Shown here piece after piece: positions 1-6,487 of a DNA stretch of 17,532 nt. The notes under the pieces were generated by a model. It saw nothing but the letters and a program-made list of their open reading frames with translations. It was not told the origin of the DNA and searched no databases. The translations under genes were made by a program, and so were the position numbers. Source of the DNA: an uncultured Lachnospiraceae bacterium (lineage in GTDB: Bacteria > Bacillota > Clostridia > Lachnospirales > Lachnospiraceae); assembly GCA_900549665.1 (NCBI GenBank), contig URPH01000034.1:1-17532 (forward strand). The letters run 5' to 3'. The stretch's first letter is position 1; each line of letters opens with the position of its first letter.

Positions 1-190
1 AGATGGCGACATTTACTCCCACTAGGTGCAGACAACCGGAGAGTGTCGGCCATAGGCGGACACCGGAGGGGCACCGTCCATTTAGTGAAGTACACAAATT
101 TTGAGCCTCAGAGCGGCATCTGACAAATTTACGCAATCCGATATGAAATGCTCCGAAAAGACCATAGGCGTGGCAGGCAGCTTTCCGGAC
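1..190. ncRNA. Candidate structured non-coding RNA (family and strand not assigned)
   Basis: No convincing gene lies in the first 300 bases, but 1-121 folds into nested helices that I paired by eye: 1-5 with 117-121, 15-17 with 89-91, 20-24 with 83-87, 25-29 with 71-75, 36-38 with 64-66, 43-47 with 59-63 and 49-51 with 55-57, closing on an ATA triloop. A second hairpin pairs 152-160 with 181-189. Its single A-C mismatch becomes a G-U pair in a minus-strand transcript, which slightly favours that strand. The 9-mer CCATAGGCG occurs at 50-58 and 162-170, once in each hairpin. The outermost helix starts at base 1, so the element may continue beyond the window. I do not recognise the family. It lacks the motifs I know for tmRNA, RNase P RNA and the TPP, FMN, cobalamin and THF riboswitches. 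The clostridial raiA RNA is one family to test, but this is a guess. Confidence 0.4.
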
Positions 191-210
191 AGGCCGGCGC
201 ATAGAACTAA

Positions 211-249
211 AACAAAAATACCGCGGGATCAATATAAATCCTGCGGTAT
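211..249 (-). terminator. Intrinsic terminator of the DUF6465-like gene
   Basis: Arms 218-229 and 238-249 pair over 12 bp with one G-T wobble around an 8-nt loop. Read on the minus strand the stem is followed directly by a T-rich run (TTTTTGTTTT, about 209-218). It lies 50-90 bases past the stop codon of the gene at 302-643. On the plus strand no T run follows the stem, so it works for the minus strand. Confidence 0.85.
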
Positions 250-301
250 CCATCATCATTTATTCGGTTGTGTACTTATAACAGCACATCCATCTGTCGG
301 C

Positions 302-643
302 TTAAATGCCAAAGCTTCCCGTGATCTCTCCATTGATCACATAATAGGTACGGCTTTCTTCCGGCTTTACATACAGATCAACTGTTTTGAAGTCTGCCGG
401 CTTGTTGCCAAGATCATATTTCCATACATCTTTTGCAATTTTAATCAGATCGTCATTGGTATAGGACTTTCCGTCAAACTGCAGATGTACAACAGCCTTT
501 GTCTCTGCTTTTTTTACAGGAGCTTTTTTAGCCGGTGCCTTTTTAACGGGGGCTTCTTTTTTTTCAACTTCTTTTTTTATTTCATCTTTTACTGCCGGTA
601 CTTTTGCCACAACGGCCTTTACTGCTGCTTTTGTCTTTGCCAT
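302..643 (-). CDS. DUF6465-like protein with Lys/Ala/Pro-rich N-terminus
   Basis: This 113-residue protein has two parts. Residues 1-50 are low-complexity and very basic, built of Lys, Ala, Val and Pro with repeated PAKKAP/PVKKA units, like the tails of histone H1-type DNA-binding proteins. Residues 51-113 look like a small folded domain (LQFDGKSYTNDDLIKIAKDVW, then DLYVKPEESRTYYVINGE) that resembles the DUF6465 family of Clostridia, whose function is unknown to me. There is no signal peptide or membrane segment, so it should be cytoplasmic. The ATG has a strong AAGGAGGA site just upstream (about 651-660), a promoter-like sequence about 100 bases upstream and its own terminator, so it is probably a single-gene transcript. 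Nucleoid or RNA binding through the basic tail is inference. The family assignment is from memory and not tested. Confidence 0.85.
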   Translation of the reverse strand: MAKTKAAVKAVVAKVPAVKDEIKKEVEKKEAPVKKAPAKKAPVKKAETKAVVHLQFDGKSYTNDDLIKIAKDVWKYDLGNKPADFKTVDLYVKPEESRTYYVINGEITGSFGI

Positions 644-733
644 ATGTATGTTCCTCCTTACTTACACATATCGGGTAATCATGAAACATCTATGATTCTA
701 TCAATCATGGCTTCATTAACCAACCTTTTTATA

Positions 734-768
734 ATTATAAGTTTAACGCAAAATACATGCTGTGTCAA
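734..768 (-). promoter_or_regulatory. Sigma-A type promoter of the DUF6465-like gene
   Basis: On the minus strand a perfect TTGACA (763-768) is followed after 17 bases by TAAACT (740-745). An exact TATAAT lies at 734-739 but is 23 bases from the TTGACA box, too far for the same promoter. Transcription would begin near 730 and leave a leader of about 85 nt before the ATG at 643. Confidence 0.65.
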
Positions 769-824
769 TTTTTCAGCCACAGTTTCATCGCCCGGCTGTC
801 TGTGATTCTTCCATCAGCAGATGC

Positions 825-1673
825 TTACCCGGCTGTGATCATGCGGACAGAAAAGTACAGAAGAACCAGGATACCAAGCACGATCCTATACCAGCCAAAT
901 ACTTTGAAGTCGTGTTTTTTGATATAATCCATAAGGAAACGGATAACAAAAACAGAAACCAGAAATGCCACGACCATACCGGTAAGCAGAATCGCTGCTT
1001 CCATACCGGTAAAATGGAAACCGAATTTAATAATCTTTAACAGGCTGGCACCAAACATAACCGGGATTGCCAAGAAAAATGTAAATTCCGCTGCCACTGT
1101 TCTGGATACGCCGATCAGCAAGGCTCCCACAATGGTCGCTCCGGAACGTGATGTGCCGGGAAATACCGCAGCGATCAGCTGGAACATACCGATGATAAAA
1201 GCGGTTTTATAATCCAGATCTTTCAGCCGGCGTATCTTCGGGCTCTTATTTTTATTGTAATTTTCAACCACAATAAAGAGAACACCGAATACGATCAGCA
1301 TAATTGCTACAACCCAGGGGTTGTACAGATACTTGTCGATCACATCATCAAATAAAAGACCTACGATTGCAGCCGGTATGCATGCCACCAGGATCTTAAA
1401 CCATAGGATAAAGACATTTTTACGCACATAGCCATGGTGTTCCTTTGCCTTCTCTCCCAGATAAAACGGAAAAATCTTGTTCCAGTACAACACAACAACC
1501 GCCAGGATCGCACCAAGCTGGATAACAACCTCAAACATGGACCAGAATTCCTCGCTGACATCCAGTGTGACAAATTCATTTAACAAGATCATGTGTCCGG
1601 TACTGCTGATAGGCAGCCACTCTGTGATGCCTTCCACAATACCAAATAAAATCGCTTTTAAAATTTCTATCAT
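825..1673 (-). CDS. uppP: Undecaprenyl-diphosphatase UppP (BacA)
   Basis: UppP removes a phosphate from undecaprenyl diphosphate at the membrane, recycling the lipid carrier used for peptidoglycan and other wall polymers; extra copies give bacitracin resistance. The 282-residue length is normal for the family. Both signature motifs are intact: EGITEWLPISSTGH at residues 14-27, with E14, E18 and H27, and PGTSRSG at 172-178, with R176. The rest is mostly hydrophobic, consistent with a polytopic membrane protein (helices near 45-63, 88-108, 117-137, 155-171, 190-212, 222-247 and 258-278). The ATG is preceded by GGAAAGGAAC about 10 bases upstream. It lies 72 bases downstream of the SGNH-like gene on the same strand, so it may be co-transcribed with it, but a candidate promoter of its own is present. 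I see no strong terminator after it. Confidence 0.96.
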   Translation of the reverse strand: MIEILKAILFGIVEGITEWLPISSTGHMILLNEFVTLDVSEEFWSMFEVVIQLGAILAVVVLYWNKIFPFYLGEKAKEHHGYVRKNVFILWFKILVACIPAAIVGLLFDDVIDKYLYNPWVVAIMLIVFGVLFIVVENYNKNKSPKIRRLKDLDYKTAFIIGMFQLIAAVFPGTSRSGATIVGALLIGVSRTVAAEFTFFLAIPVMFGASLLKIIKFGFHFTGMEAAILLTGMVVAFLVSVFVIRFLMDYIKKHDFKVFGWYRIVLGILVLLYFSVRMITAG

Positions 1674-1699
1674 TTTGATATAGTTCCTTTCCGGTAATT

Positions 1700-1739
1700 T
1701 TTATATATTCTGCTTCTATTTACAGTTAAATATAAGCAG
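1700..1739 (-). promoter_or_regulatory. Candidate uppP promoter overlapping a stem-loop
   Basis: On the minus strand TTAACT (1724-1729) and TATAAA (1700-1705) are 18 bases apart and could form a promoter for uppP. The same bases hold an inverted repeat: CTGCTT, ATTTA, a CAGT loop, TAAAT and AAGCAG (1710-1739), with a 2-nt internal mismatch. The repeat covers the -35 box. It is not followed by a T run on the minus strand, so it is a poor terminator for the gene above. It may be an operator or a leader hairpin. The assignment is tentative. Confidence 0.35.
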
Positions 1740-1745
1740 TTTCTT

Positions 1746-2672
1746 TTATTTTGATGACAAATACTCCTGCAGATCGCCGATCAGCATCTGTGTGCGGAGC
1801 TGTTTTCCTTCATTATTAAGGTGCAGGTATGTATTATAAAACAAATTTTTATCCATCAGGTAATCCTCGTACCTGCCAATCAGCGGAAAGTCCAGTCTTT
1901 CTTCTATCTGATCCGAAAATGCCACATATTCCTCTGTCGGCGGGGTATAGGCAGTCACCGGGGTCGGATACGGTGTTACCAGCAGGGTGGCACCTTTTTC
2001 CTGTAGTGTCTGATTGAGCTTATTCAACCGGTCAATGGTTTCATCTCCGATTTCCGGGATGTGTGCCTCTGAAAGCTCTTCATCCGAAACAACGAGAGCC
2101 GGACGGTCATAGATGTTGTCACCGTATTCATTGAACTGCAGACGACTGTATTCGGTTCCGCTGTCCATATTGCCAATTCCCTGACTCCACAGATCCAGAC
2201 AGTCCTTTAAATAAGTGGGATATGCTTTTATCATGTCCGGCCAGTCCTTCAGCCGGATATATTTCCACAATGCCGGGTGGTTTTCGATCGTGATCCATGC
2301 AAGCTCCGGATTTTTGATCATATCTCCATCCGCAAAATTACTATAGCTGATAATGACGATATCACCCTCATGAATATTTTGTACTGCAGCCTGTTCATTG
2401 AACGGATTTCCAATTCCTCCGTGCATTCCCATGTTGACGACAGGCATCCCCATGGCCTCCTCAAGCTTTTGCGAATCAACGCCAAATGCCCAGTTTGAAT
2501 TGCCGACAAGCACAATTTTGGCTCCGTCGATTGAGCACAGACGTTCATTTTTGTCAATGAGCGAAGCCTGATAATTGAGTAAATATTGCGGCATGACGAT
2601 CACAAAGCAGAAAACAGCGATCAATGCCAGCATGACCAGACATTTTGTAAAAAAAACAACTCTCTTTTTCAT
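1746..2672 (-). CDS. Membrane-anchored SGNH-like protein paired with MBOAT acyltransferase
   Basis: This 308-residue protein has one N-terminal hydrophobic segment (residues 7-30) with a basic start, so it is a signal anchor with the rest outside the cell. The extracellular part resembles SGNH/AlgJ/DltD-type esterase-fold proteins: a block-I-like VLVGNSNWAFG (Ser59 in GNS instead of GDS) and a C-terminal YLHLNNEG with His284. The usual Asp three residues before this His is Thr281 here, so the catalytic triad may be altered. Proteins of this kind next to an MBOAT gene typically transfer or remove acetyl or other acyl groups on exported polysaccharides or teichoic acids. The MBOAT gene lies directly upstream on the same strand, 120-170 bases away. 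The ATG is preceded by AAGGAA. The acceptor glycan cannot be told from the sequence. Confidence 0.7.
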   Translation of the reverse strand: MKKRVVFFTKCLVMLALIAVFCFVIVMPQYLLNYQASLIDKNERLCSIDGAKIVLVGNSNWAFGVDSQKLEEAMGMPVVNMGMHGGIGNPFNEQAAVQNIHEGDIVIISYSNFADGDMIKNPELAWITIENHPALWKYIRLKDWPDMIKAYPTYLKDCLDLWSQGIGNMDSGTEYSRLQFNEYGDNIYDRPALVVSDEELSEAHIPEIGDETIDRLNKLNQTLQEKGATLLVTPYPTPVTAYTPPTEEYVAFSDQIEERLDFPLIGRYEDYLMDKNLFYNTYLHLNNEGKQLRTQMLIGDLQEYLSSK

Positions 2673-2697
2673 ACAATTTCCTTATTATATATTTCGC

Positions 2698-2736
2698 AGG
2701 GCATTTATTCCGCCCTTGTTGTTAGCCTCGGCTAAC
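2698..2736. repeat. Two short hairpins between the MBOAT and SGNH-like genes
   Basis: The first pairs AGGGC (2698-2702) with GCCCT (2712-2716). The second is a near-perfect 16-base palindrome, GTTAGCCTCGGCTAAC (2721-2736), with 7-bp arms. On the minus strand neither is followed by a T run, so they are unlikely to be full terminators. They may reduce read-through or protect the mRNA end between the two genes. Confidence 0.4.
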
Positions 2737-2764
2737 TTTTCTTCTGTACTGCATCATCAGATAC

Positions 2765-2796
2765 TTTGGATCCTTATCAGTTCGGATCCTTATCAG
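2765..2796. repeat. 16-bp tandem duplication across the MBOAT stop codon
   Basis: The 16-base unit TTCGGATCCTTATCAG at 2781-2796 is repeated at 2765-2780 with one change (TTTGG). The first copy in the reading direction contains the MBOAT stop codon (TGA at 2793-2795), and the second lies just outside the gene. This looks like a recent slippage duplication and does not alter the protein. Confidence 0.75.
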
Positions 2797-4343
2797 AATT
2801 GGAAGTAAATAAATTCCGTCTGCGTATAATCCAGACCATAAGCTCCGTATACCAGTATCATAAACAGAAGTCCGATATATATAAGCCAACGAAACCACAG
2901 TCCCTGCGACAGCACCAGTTCAAAAACATTGTGCACTTTTTTCACGCCGGTGGTGGTATCGGACATTATGGTATGCGCTTTTTTCTCAGAAAGATAATAA
3001 TGATTTTTTAAAACATCAAATACAAACAGCAAAAGCATTGCAAAAATCAGTGCCACAAGCTGCTGCATGGAATATCCCATACGGTTGACCGCCAGTCCGA
3101 AAAATTTGGGCAGCTGGAAGGCAGTTACCATCTGCCGCAGCATGCAAAGTGCCGTGCCAAAACTGTCTGCCCTGAAAAACAGCCAGGAAAAATCAACCAG
3201 TATAAAGGTAACAAGGCCACACCCAAAGCGATAACTGAAGCGTTCCTCTTTTACCCTGAAAAAAGTTTTTATCCTTTGACGCATACCGGCCGTAGCATCC
3301 TGTATGATCATGTAAATACCGTTGATCATCCCCCATGCGACATAAGACCACGCGGCTCCATGCCACAATCCGCTCACAAAAAATACAATAAAGGTATTGA
3401 TATATTTGCGAAGCTTTCCCTTTCTGTTTCCACCCAGCGGAATGTACAGGTAATCCGTAAACCATCCTGTCAGGGAAATGTGCCAGCGTCTCCAGAAATC
3501 TTTGACGCTCAGGGCCTGATAGGGCGCATTGAAATTTTCCATCAATGTAAAGCCTAGTATCCTGGCACTGCCGATCGCCAGATATGTATAACCTCCAAAA
3601 TCACAATAAATCTGGAATGCAAATAACACCGTTGCAAGAGCTATCTCCACACCGGTATATGCAGGATAATTCTGATATACGAGATTCACACAGGTTGCCA
3701 GATTATCGGCAATCATGATCTTCATAAACAGTCCCCAGAGCATGATAAGAAGACCCTCTCTCACCCTGTCCGTTTCAAACGTATGCGGCTCATCAAACTG
3801 CTTTAACAAGTTCGTGCTTCGTTCAATCGGCCCGGCGACCAGCTGAGGAAAAAACGACACAAACAACATATAGCGCAGCAGGTTGGTTGTTGCTTTTGTC
3901 TTACCGCGATATACATCCATCGTATATCCAAGTGCCTGAAAGATGTAAAAAGAGATACCGACCGGAAGCAGGATATCCAAAGGCTCCAGCTGACCGGCTC
4001 CTGCCGCTCCCAGCAGCTTATTAAAATTGCCGATAAAAAAATTGATATATTTATAGAAAAATAAAATCCCGAGATTGGCAGCAAAGCTCAGTCCCAGTAT
4101 CCATTTCGTCAATACAGGCCTTTCTTTTGTTCTTGCACGGTCTATTCCAATCCCCGCCAGATATGTAATAAAGGTCGAAGCAAAAAGCAGCAGGGCATAT
4201 CTGGCATTCCAGTTCATGTAAAAAAAGTAACTGGCGATCAAGAGCCATACATTGCGCACTTTTTGATATCTAAGCGGAATGACAAAATACAGCAGTATGA
4301 CAATGGGGAAAAAAATTAAGTAATTTAGCGAATTAAATAACAT
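2793..4343 (-). CDS. MBOAT family membrane-bound O-acyltransferase (AlgI/DltB-like)
   Basis: Membrane-bound O-acyltransferases move acyl groups, often acetyl, from the cytoplasm to extracellular polymers. From the ATG chosen here the protein has 516 residues, normal for the AlgI/PatA branch. It starts with the family-typical MLFNSLNYLIFFPIVILLYF. The core motifs are visible: SFFPQLVAGPIER (about 163-175), FQIYCDFGGYTYLAIG (243-258), DFWRRWHISLTGW (282-294) and SGLWHGAAWSYVAWG (324-338), whose His at about 328 is the conserved catalytic position. Many hydrophobic helices occur throughout. A TTG 15 bases upstream (4356-4358) would add five residues and lies only about 3 bases after AGGA; I prefer the ATG because it matches the family N-terminus. 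The SGNH-like gene downstream is the likely extracellular partner. The substrate is unknown. Confidence 0.93.
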   Translation of the reverse strand: MLFNSLNYLIFFPIVILLYFVIPLRYQKVRNVWLLIASYFFYMNWNARYALLLFASTFITYLAGIGIDRARTKERPVLTKWILGLSFAANLGILFFYKYINFFIGNFNKLLGAAGAGQLEPLDILLPVGISFYIFQALGYTMDVYRGKTKATTNLLRYMLFVSFFPQLVAGPIERSTNLLKQFDEPHTFETDRVREGLLIMLWGLFMKIMIADNLATCVNLVYQNYPAYTGVEIALATVLFAFQIYCDFGGYTYLAIGSARILGFTLMENFNAPYQALSVKDFWRRWHISLTGWFTDYLYIPLGGNRKGKLRKYINTFIVFFVSGLWHGAAWSYVAWGMINGIYMIIQDATAGMRQRIKTFFRVKEERFSYRFGCGLVTFILVDFSWLFFRADSFGTALCMLRQMVTAFQLPKFFGLAVNRMGYSMQQLVALIFAMLLLFVFDVLKNHYYLSEKKAHTIMSDTTTGVKKVHNVFELVLSQGLWFRWLIYIGLLFMILVYGAYGLDYTQTEFIYFQF

Positions 4344-4403
4344 ATCTTTATCTTTCAACTTCCTGGCATATCAAAACCAAAAGCCCCGACTGCCAATCCG
4401 ATT

Positions 4404-4433
4404 ATTGTAAATCTGTTTATGATAAACTTCCAA
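4404..4433 (-). promoter_or_regulatory. Candidate MBOAT promoter with palindrome in the spacer
   Basis: On the minus strand TTGGAA (4428-4433) and TACAAT (4404-4409) are separated by 18 bases. The spacer contains a perfect inverted repeat, GTTTAT-G-ATAAAC (4415-4427), next to the -35 box, where a repressor could bind. The leader would be about 55 nt. No factor can be named. Confidence 0.45.
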
Positions 4434-4530
4434 ACTCCTGTACATCATATCATATATACAGACCATGTTTCCAGATTCCGGAGATACTTTTTATCTTCGT
4501 AATCTTTAGAAATTGTGTATTGTGACTTTT

Positions 4531-4950
4531 TTATTCATTTACAGGGTTCTTTGGGGCATTCTCTTCATTACCTTGAGGTTTTTGATCGGTATCCTCTTCA
4601 TTGTTTTCAGGATTATTTGCTGCAACCGTTTCTTCATCGCTTTCGGAATTCTTTATTTCATTCTTCACAGCCTCTTCTGTGATCTCACTGGCTGCCAGCT
4701 CTCTTCCCATTCTCAGGGTTGCAATAACCGCAACGGTCAACGAACCAACTATAAGGATCCCGGCTCCTACAACAACTCCTGCCCATGACATCGTTGTTTC
4801 ATTCTGAAGCTTGGACTGTATGATCCCATAGGATTGATACAGGATGTAGGCTGCCACCAGATAAATGATAAAGCATTTTCTTTTTGCTACGTTTCTGGCG
4901 TTTTCATCATATTTCTTTCCGGGATCTTTTTTAAAGGACATGTTTTTCAT
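4531..4950 (-). CDS. Small two-helix membrane protein with acidic tail, unrecognised
   Basis: I do not recognise this 139-residue protein. It begins with a charged stretch (residues 1-25), followed by two hydrophobic segments at about 26-45 and 55-79, with a short polar loop between them. Residues 80-139 form a hydrophilic tail rich in Glu, Asn, Asp and Pro, probably disordered. With both ends charged, a hairpin topology with both ends in the cytoplasm is plausible. The start is uncertain: ATG codons exist at 4950 and 4941, and neither has a clear ribosome binding site. It stands between the MBOAT gene and the repeat-rich stretch on the same strand, with no clear terminator after it, so some read-through into the MBOAT gene is possible. 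The biased tail composition and consistent membrane pattern suggest a real gene, but the function is unknown. Confidence 0.7.
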   Translation of the reverse strand: MKNMSFKKDPGKKYDENARNVAKRKCFIIYLVAAYILYQSYGIIQSKLQNETTMSWAGVVVGAGILIVGSLTVAVIATLRMGRELAASEITEEAVKNEIKNSESDEETVAANNPENNEEDTDQKPQGNEENAPKNPVNE

Positions 4951-5018
4951 ATTTGTTTGTTATCCGGGGTGGTGTCAGCTGTGACTGACCGGAGTTTCCT
5001 TTCTGTTATTGTTTTTTG

Positions 5019-5162
5019 CATTCGCAATCCGTTGATTTTCCATGGGGAATCGCCTGCCGCTATGATATACGAATTGATGCGCTGCTTTGCAGCTTATCAA
5101 TTCTCCACACATTCGCAATCCGTTGATTTTCCATGGAAAATCACTACTTGCTCATGTGTGGG
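5019..5162. repeat. Duplicated 27-bp repeat with palindromes and hairpins
   Basis: The gene-free stretch 4951-5301 contains a 27-base sequence, beginning CATTCGCAATCCG and ending TTTTCCATGG, twice in direct orientation at 5019-5045 and 5110-5136. Copy two continues into a perfect 18-base palindrome, GATTTTCCATGGAAAATC (5125-5142). Copy one has the same palindrome with two changes that still pair as G-U in a plus-strand RNA (5034-5051). Between them 5071-5078 pairs with 5096-5103, enclosing GCTGC-TTT-GCAGC (5081-5093). Around copy two CCACACAT (5105-5112) pairs with ATGTGTGG (5154-5161). This is far more ordered than random intergenic DNA and resembles a dispersed repeat or small structured element. 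No transposase or coding gene is seen in it. Confidence 0.6.
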
Positions 5163-5163
5163 C

Positions 5164-5222
5164 GGGTCATAAATACAAACCCTTTATCGTGCGAGCACGA
5201 ACAGGGTTTATACTTATGACCC
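5164..5222. repeat. 59-nt imperfect inverted repeat (long hairpin)
   Basis: The arms 5164-5183 and 5203-5222 pair over 20 positions with two mismatches. The centre adds TCGTGC/GCACGA around a tiny loop. Both mismatches are A-C in a plus-strand transcript but become G-U in a minus-strand transcript, so if it acts as RNA it most likely folds on the minus strand. It lies just beyond the terminator of the sugar transporter operon. No T run follows, so it is not a standard terminator. It may be part of the same repeat element as 5019-5162. Confidence 0.6.
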
Positions 5223-5234
5223 TTATATCATATC

Positions 5235-5278
5235 AAAAAAAAGAGAAAGATAACAGTAAAACTGCATCTTTCTCTTTT
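5235..5278 (-). terminator. Intrinsic terminator of the chvE-mmsA-mmsB-mmsB operon
   Basis: Arms 5239-5251 and 5266-5278 pair perfectly over 13 bp (AAAAGAGAAAGAT with its complement), and the loop holds an inner CAGT/ACTG stem. On the minus strand the stem runs into eight T residues (plus-strand A run 5235-5242). It starts about 24 bases after the stop codon of the last permease gene. Confidence 0.85.
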
Positions 5279-5301
5279 AGAAAAACTATGAGTTTTTATT
5301 T

Positions 5302-6471
5302 TTAAGCTTTAGATGTATCTTTGTTATTTAAGATTTCAAATACAACGGCTGCTAAAAGTACAACACCTTTTACAACCTTCTGCCAGTTAGCATCGATACC
5401 CATTAAGGACATACCGAGGTTGATAACACCGATCAGTGTAGCACCGACAACCATTCCCGATACTGTACCGGATCCACCGTAAGCAGATACACCACCTACA
5501 ACGCATGCAGAGATTGCATCCATTTCGTAGTTGGTTCCGGCTGTAGAGTTGGCAGCCTGGAATCTTGCGATAACGATATAAGAGCTGATAACTGTCAGAA
5601 CAGCCATATTTAAGTATGCGGTAAACATGATCTTTCTGGTGTCAATACCGGACAATCTGGTTGCCTCGGCATTACCGCCAATGGTGTAGAAATAACGTCC
5701 AAGTGTTGTCTTGGAGGTTATAAAGCTGTAAACCAGTACAATGGCTGCTACCCAGATCAGTACAGTGGGAATACCACCTGCCAAAGCAAGCTTGTATGCA
5801 AATAACATAATTACTGCAACTGATAAAACGGATTTGATAATAACAGCTGTCATACTGTCCGCATCATATCCTTTTTTCAATTTATTTTTTCTGGTCATGA
5901 TGTTGATCACAACAACCAGAACACTTGCGATAACACCAACTGCCATACAAACAACATTGAGCTGTCCGATCGGTGAGCTGAATACTTTTCCGGAGAAGGC
6001 ATTTAAGAAGCCGCTCGGGAAAGGTGCAATACTACCGGTTGAGCTGTTTGCACTTAAAAGTGCGGTACCCCAGCCACGGAAAGCAAGATAACCTGCCAGT
6101 GTAGCGATCCACGGGGGAACATTTAAGTATGCGATCAGGTATCCGAGGACACTTCCGTAAACAATACCGATCACCATCATCAAAAGAACGGCCAAAAACG
6201 GGTTCATTCCCTTGACTACCATAAAGATACCGCCGACGGCACCGATAAAGCATACAAAAGAACCACAGGCCAAATCGATATTACCACCGGTCAACATACA
6301 CATCAGCATACCGGTTGCAAGAATATACACATATGCATTCTGTGTAATCAGAGCATTAAAGTTTAATGCCTCAAACATCTGTCCTTTTGTTGTTATCGTG
6401 AAGAAAAGAAACACAAGAACAAGGACAATTAACATCGTATTTTTTCTTAATACTGCCACTGCATTTTTCAT
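5302..6471 (-). CDS. mmsB: Sugar ABC transporter permease, MmsB-like (second paralogue)
   Basis: This 389-residue polytopic membrane protein forms the channel of a sugar importer of the RbsC/XylH/MmsB branch (carbohydrate uptake family 2). It shows about ten hydrophobic segments and the family stretches LTGGNIDLACGSFVCF (about 60-76), VPPWIATLAGYLAFRG (about 118-133), TSKTTLGRYFYTIGGN (about 254-269), MDAISACVVGGVSAYGG (about 316-332) and NWQKVVKGVVLL. It is the last gene of the transporter operon, 16 bases after the first permease gene. A strong AGGAGGAGG site fills the gap, and an intrinsic terminator follows. It has the same length as the preceding permease and shares nearly all motifs, but differs in the variable loop at about 140-215, so the two are diverged paralogues rather than a fresh duplication. 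They may form a heterodimer. Confidence 0.93.
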   Translation of the reverse strand: MKNAVAVLRKNTMLIVLVLVFLFFTITTKGQMFEALNFNALITQNAYVYILATGMLMCMLTGGNIDLACGSFVCFIGAVGGIFMVVKGMNPFLAVLLMMVIGIVYGSVLGYLIAYLNVPPWIATLAGYLAFRGWGTALLSANSSTGSIAPFPSGFLNAFSGKVFSSPIGQLNVVCMAVGVIASVLVVVINIMTRKNKLKKGYDADSMTAVIIKSVLSVAVIMLFAYKLALAGGIPTVLIWVAAIVLVYSFITSKTTLGRYFYTIGGNAEATRLSGIDTRKIMFTAYLNMAVLTVISSYIVIARFQAANSTAGTNYEMDAISACVVGGVSAYGGSGTVSGMVVGATLIGVINLGMSLMGIDANWQKVVKGVVLLAAVVFEILNNKDTSKA

Positions 6472-6487
6472 GATTCATCCTCCTCCT

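Noticed and set aside
101..805. Plus-strand open frame of 234 codons
   Set aside because: It runs antisense to the DUF6465-like gene, has a Phe/Cys-rich translation unlike a real protein and no ribosome binding site. It is a shadow of the gene on the other strand.
1710..1739. Hairpin followed by a T-rich run on the plus strand, considered as a terminator
   Set aside because: No plus-strand gene ends there; on the minus strand the T run is missing, so I kept it only as a stem-loop overlapping a candidate promoter.
4356..4358. TTG as MBOAT start codon
   Set aside because: The ribosome binding site would be too close, and the family N-terminus begins at the ATG five codons downstream.
5019..5136. 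Direct repeats considered as a CRISPR array
   Set aside because: Only two copies exist, their 64-base spacing holds a hairpin of its own, and no cas gene is nearby.
5087..5305. Small plus-strand frame across the hairpins
   Set aside because: Its content is explained by the inverted repeats, and it lacks a ribosome binding site.
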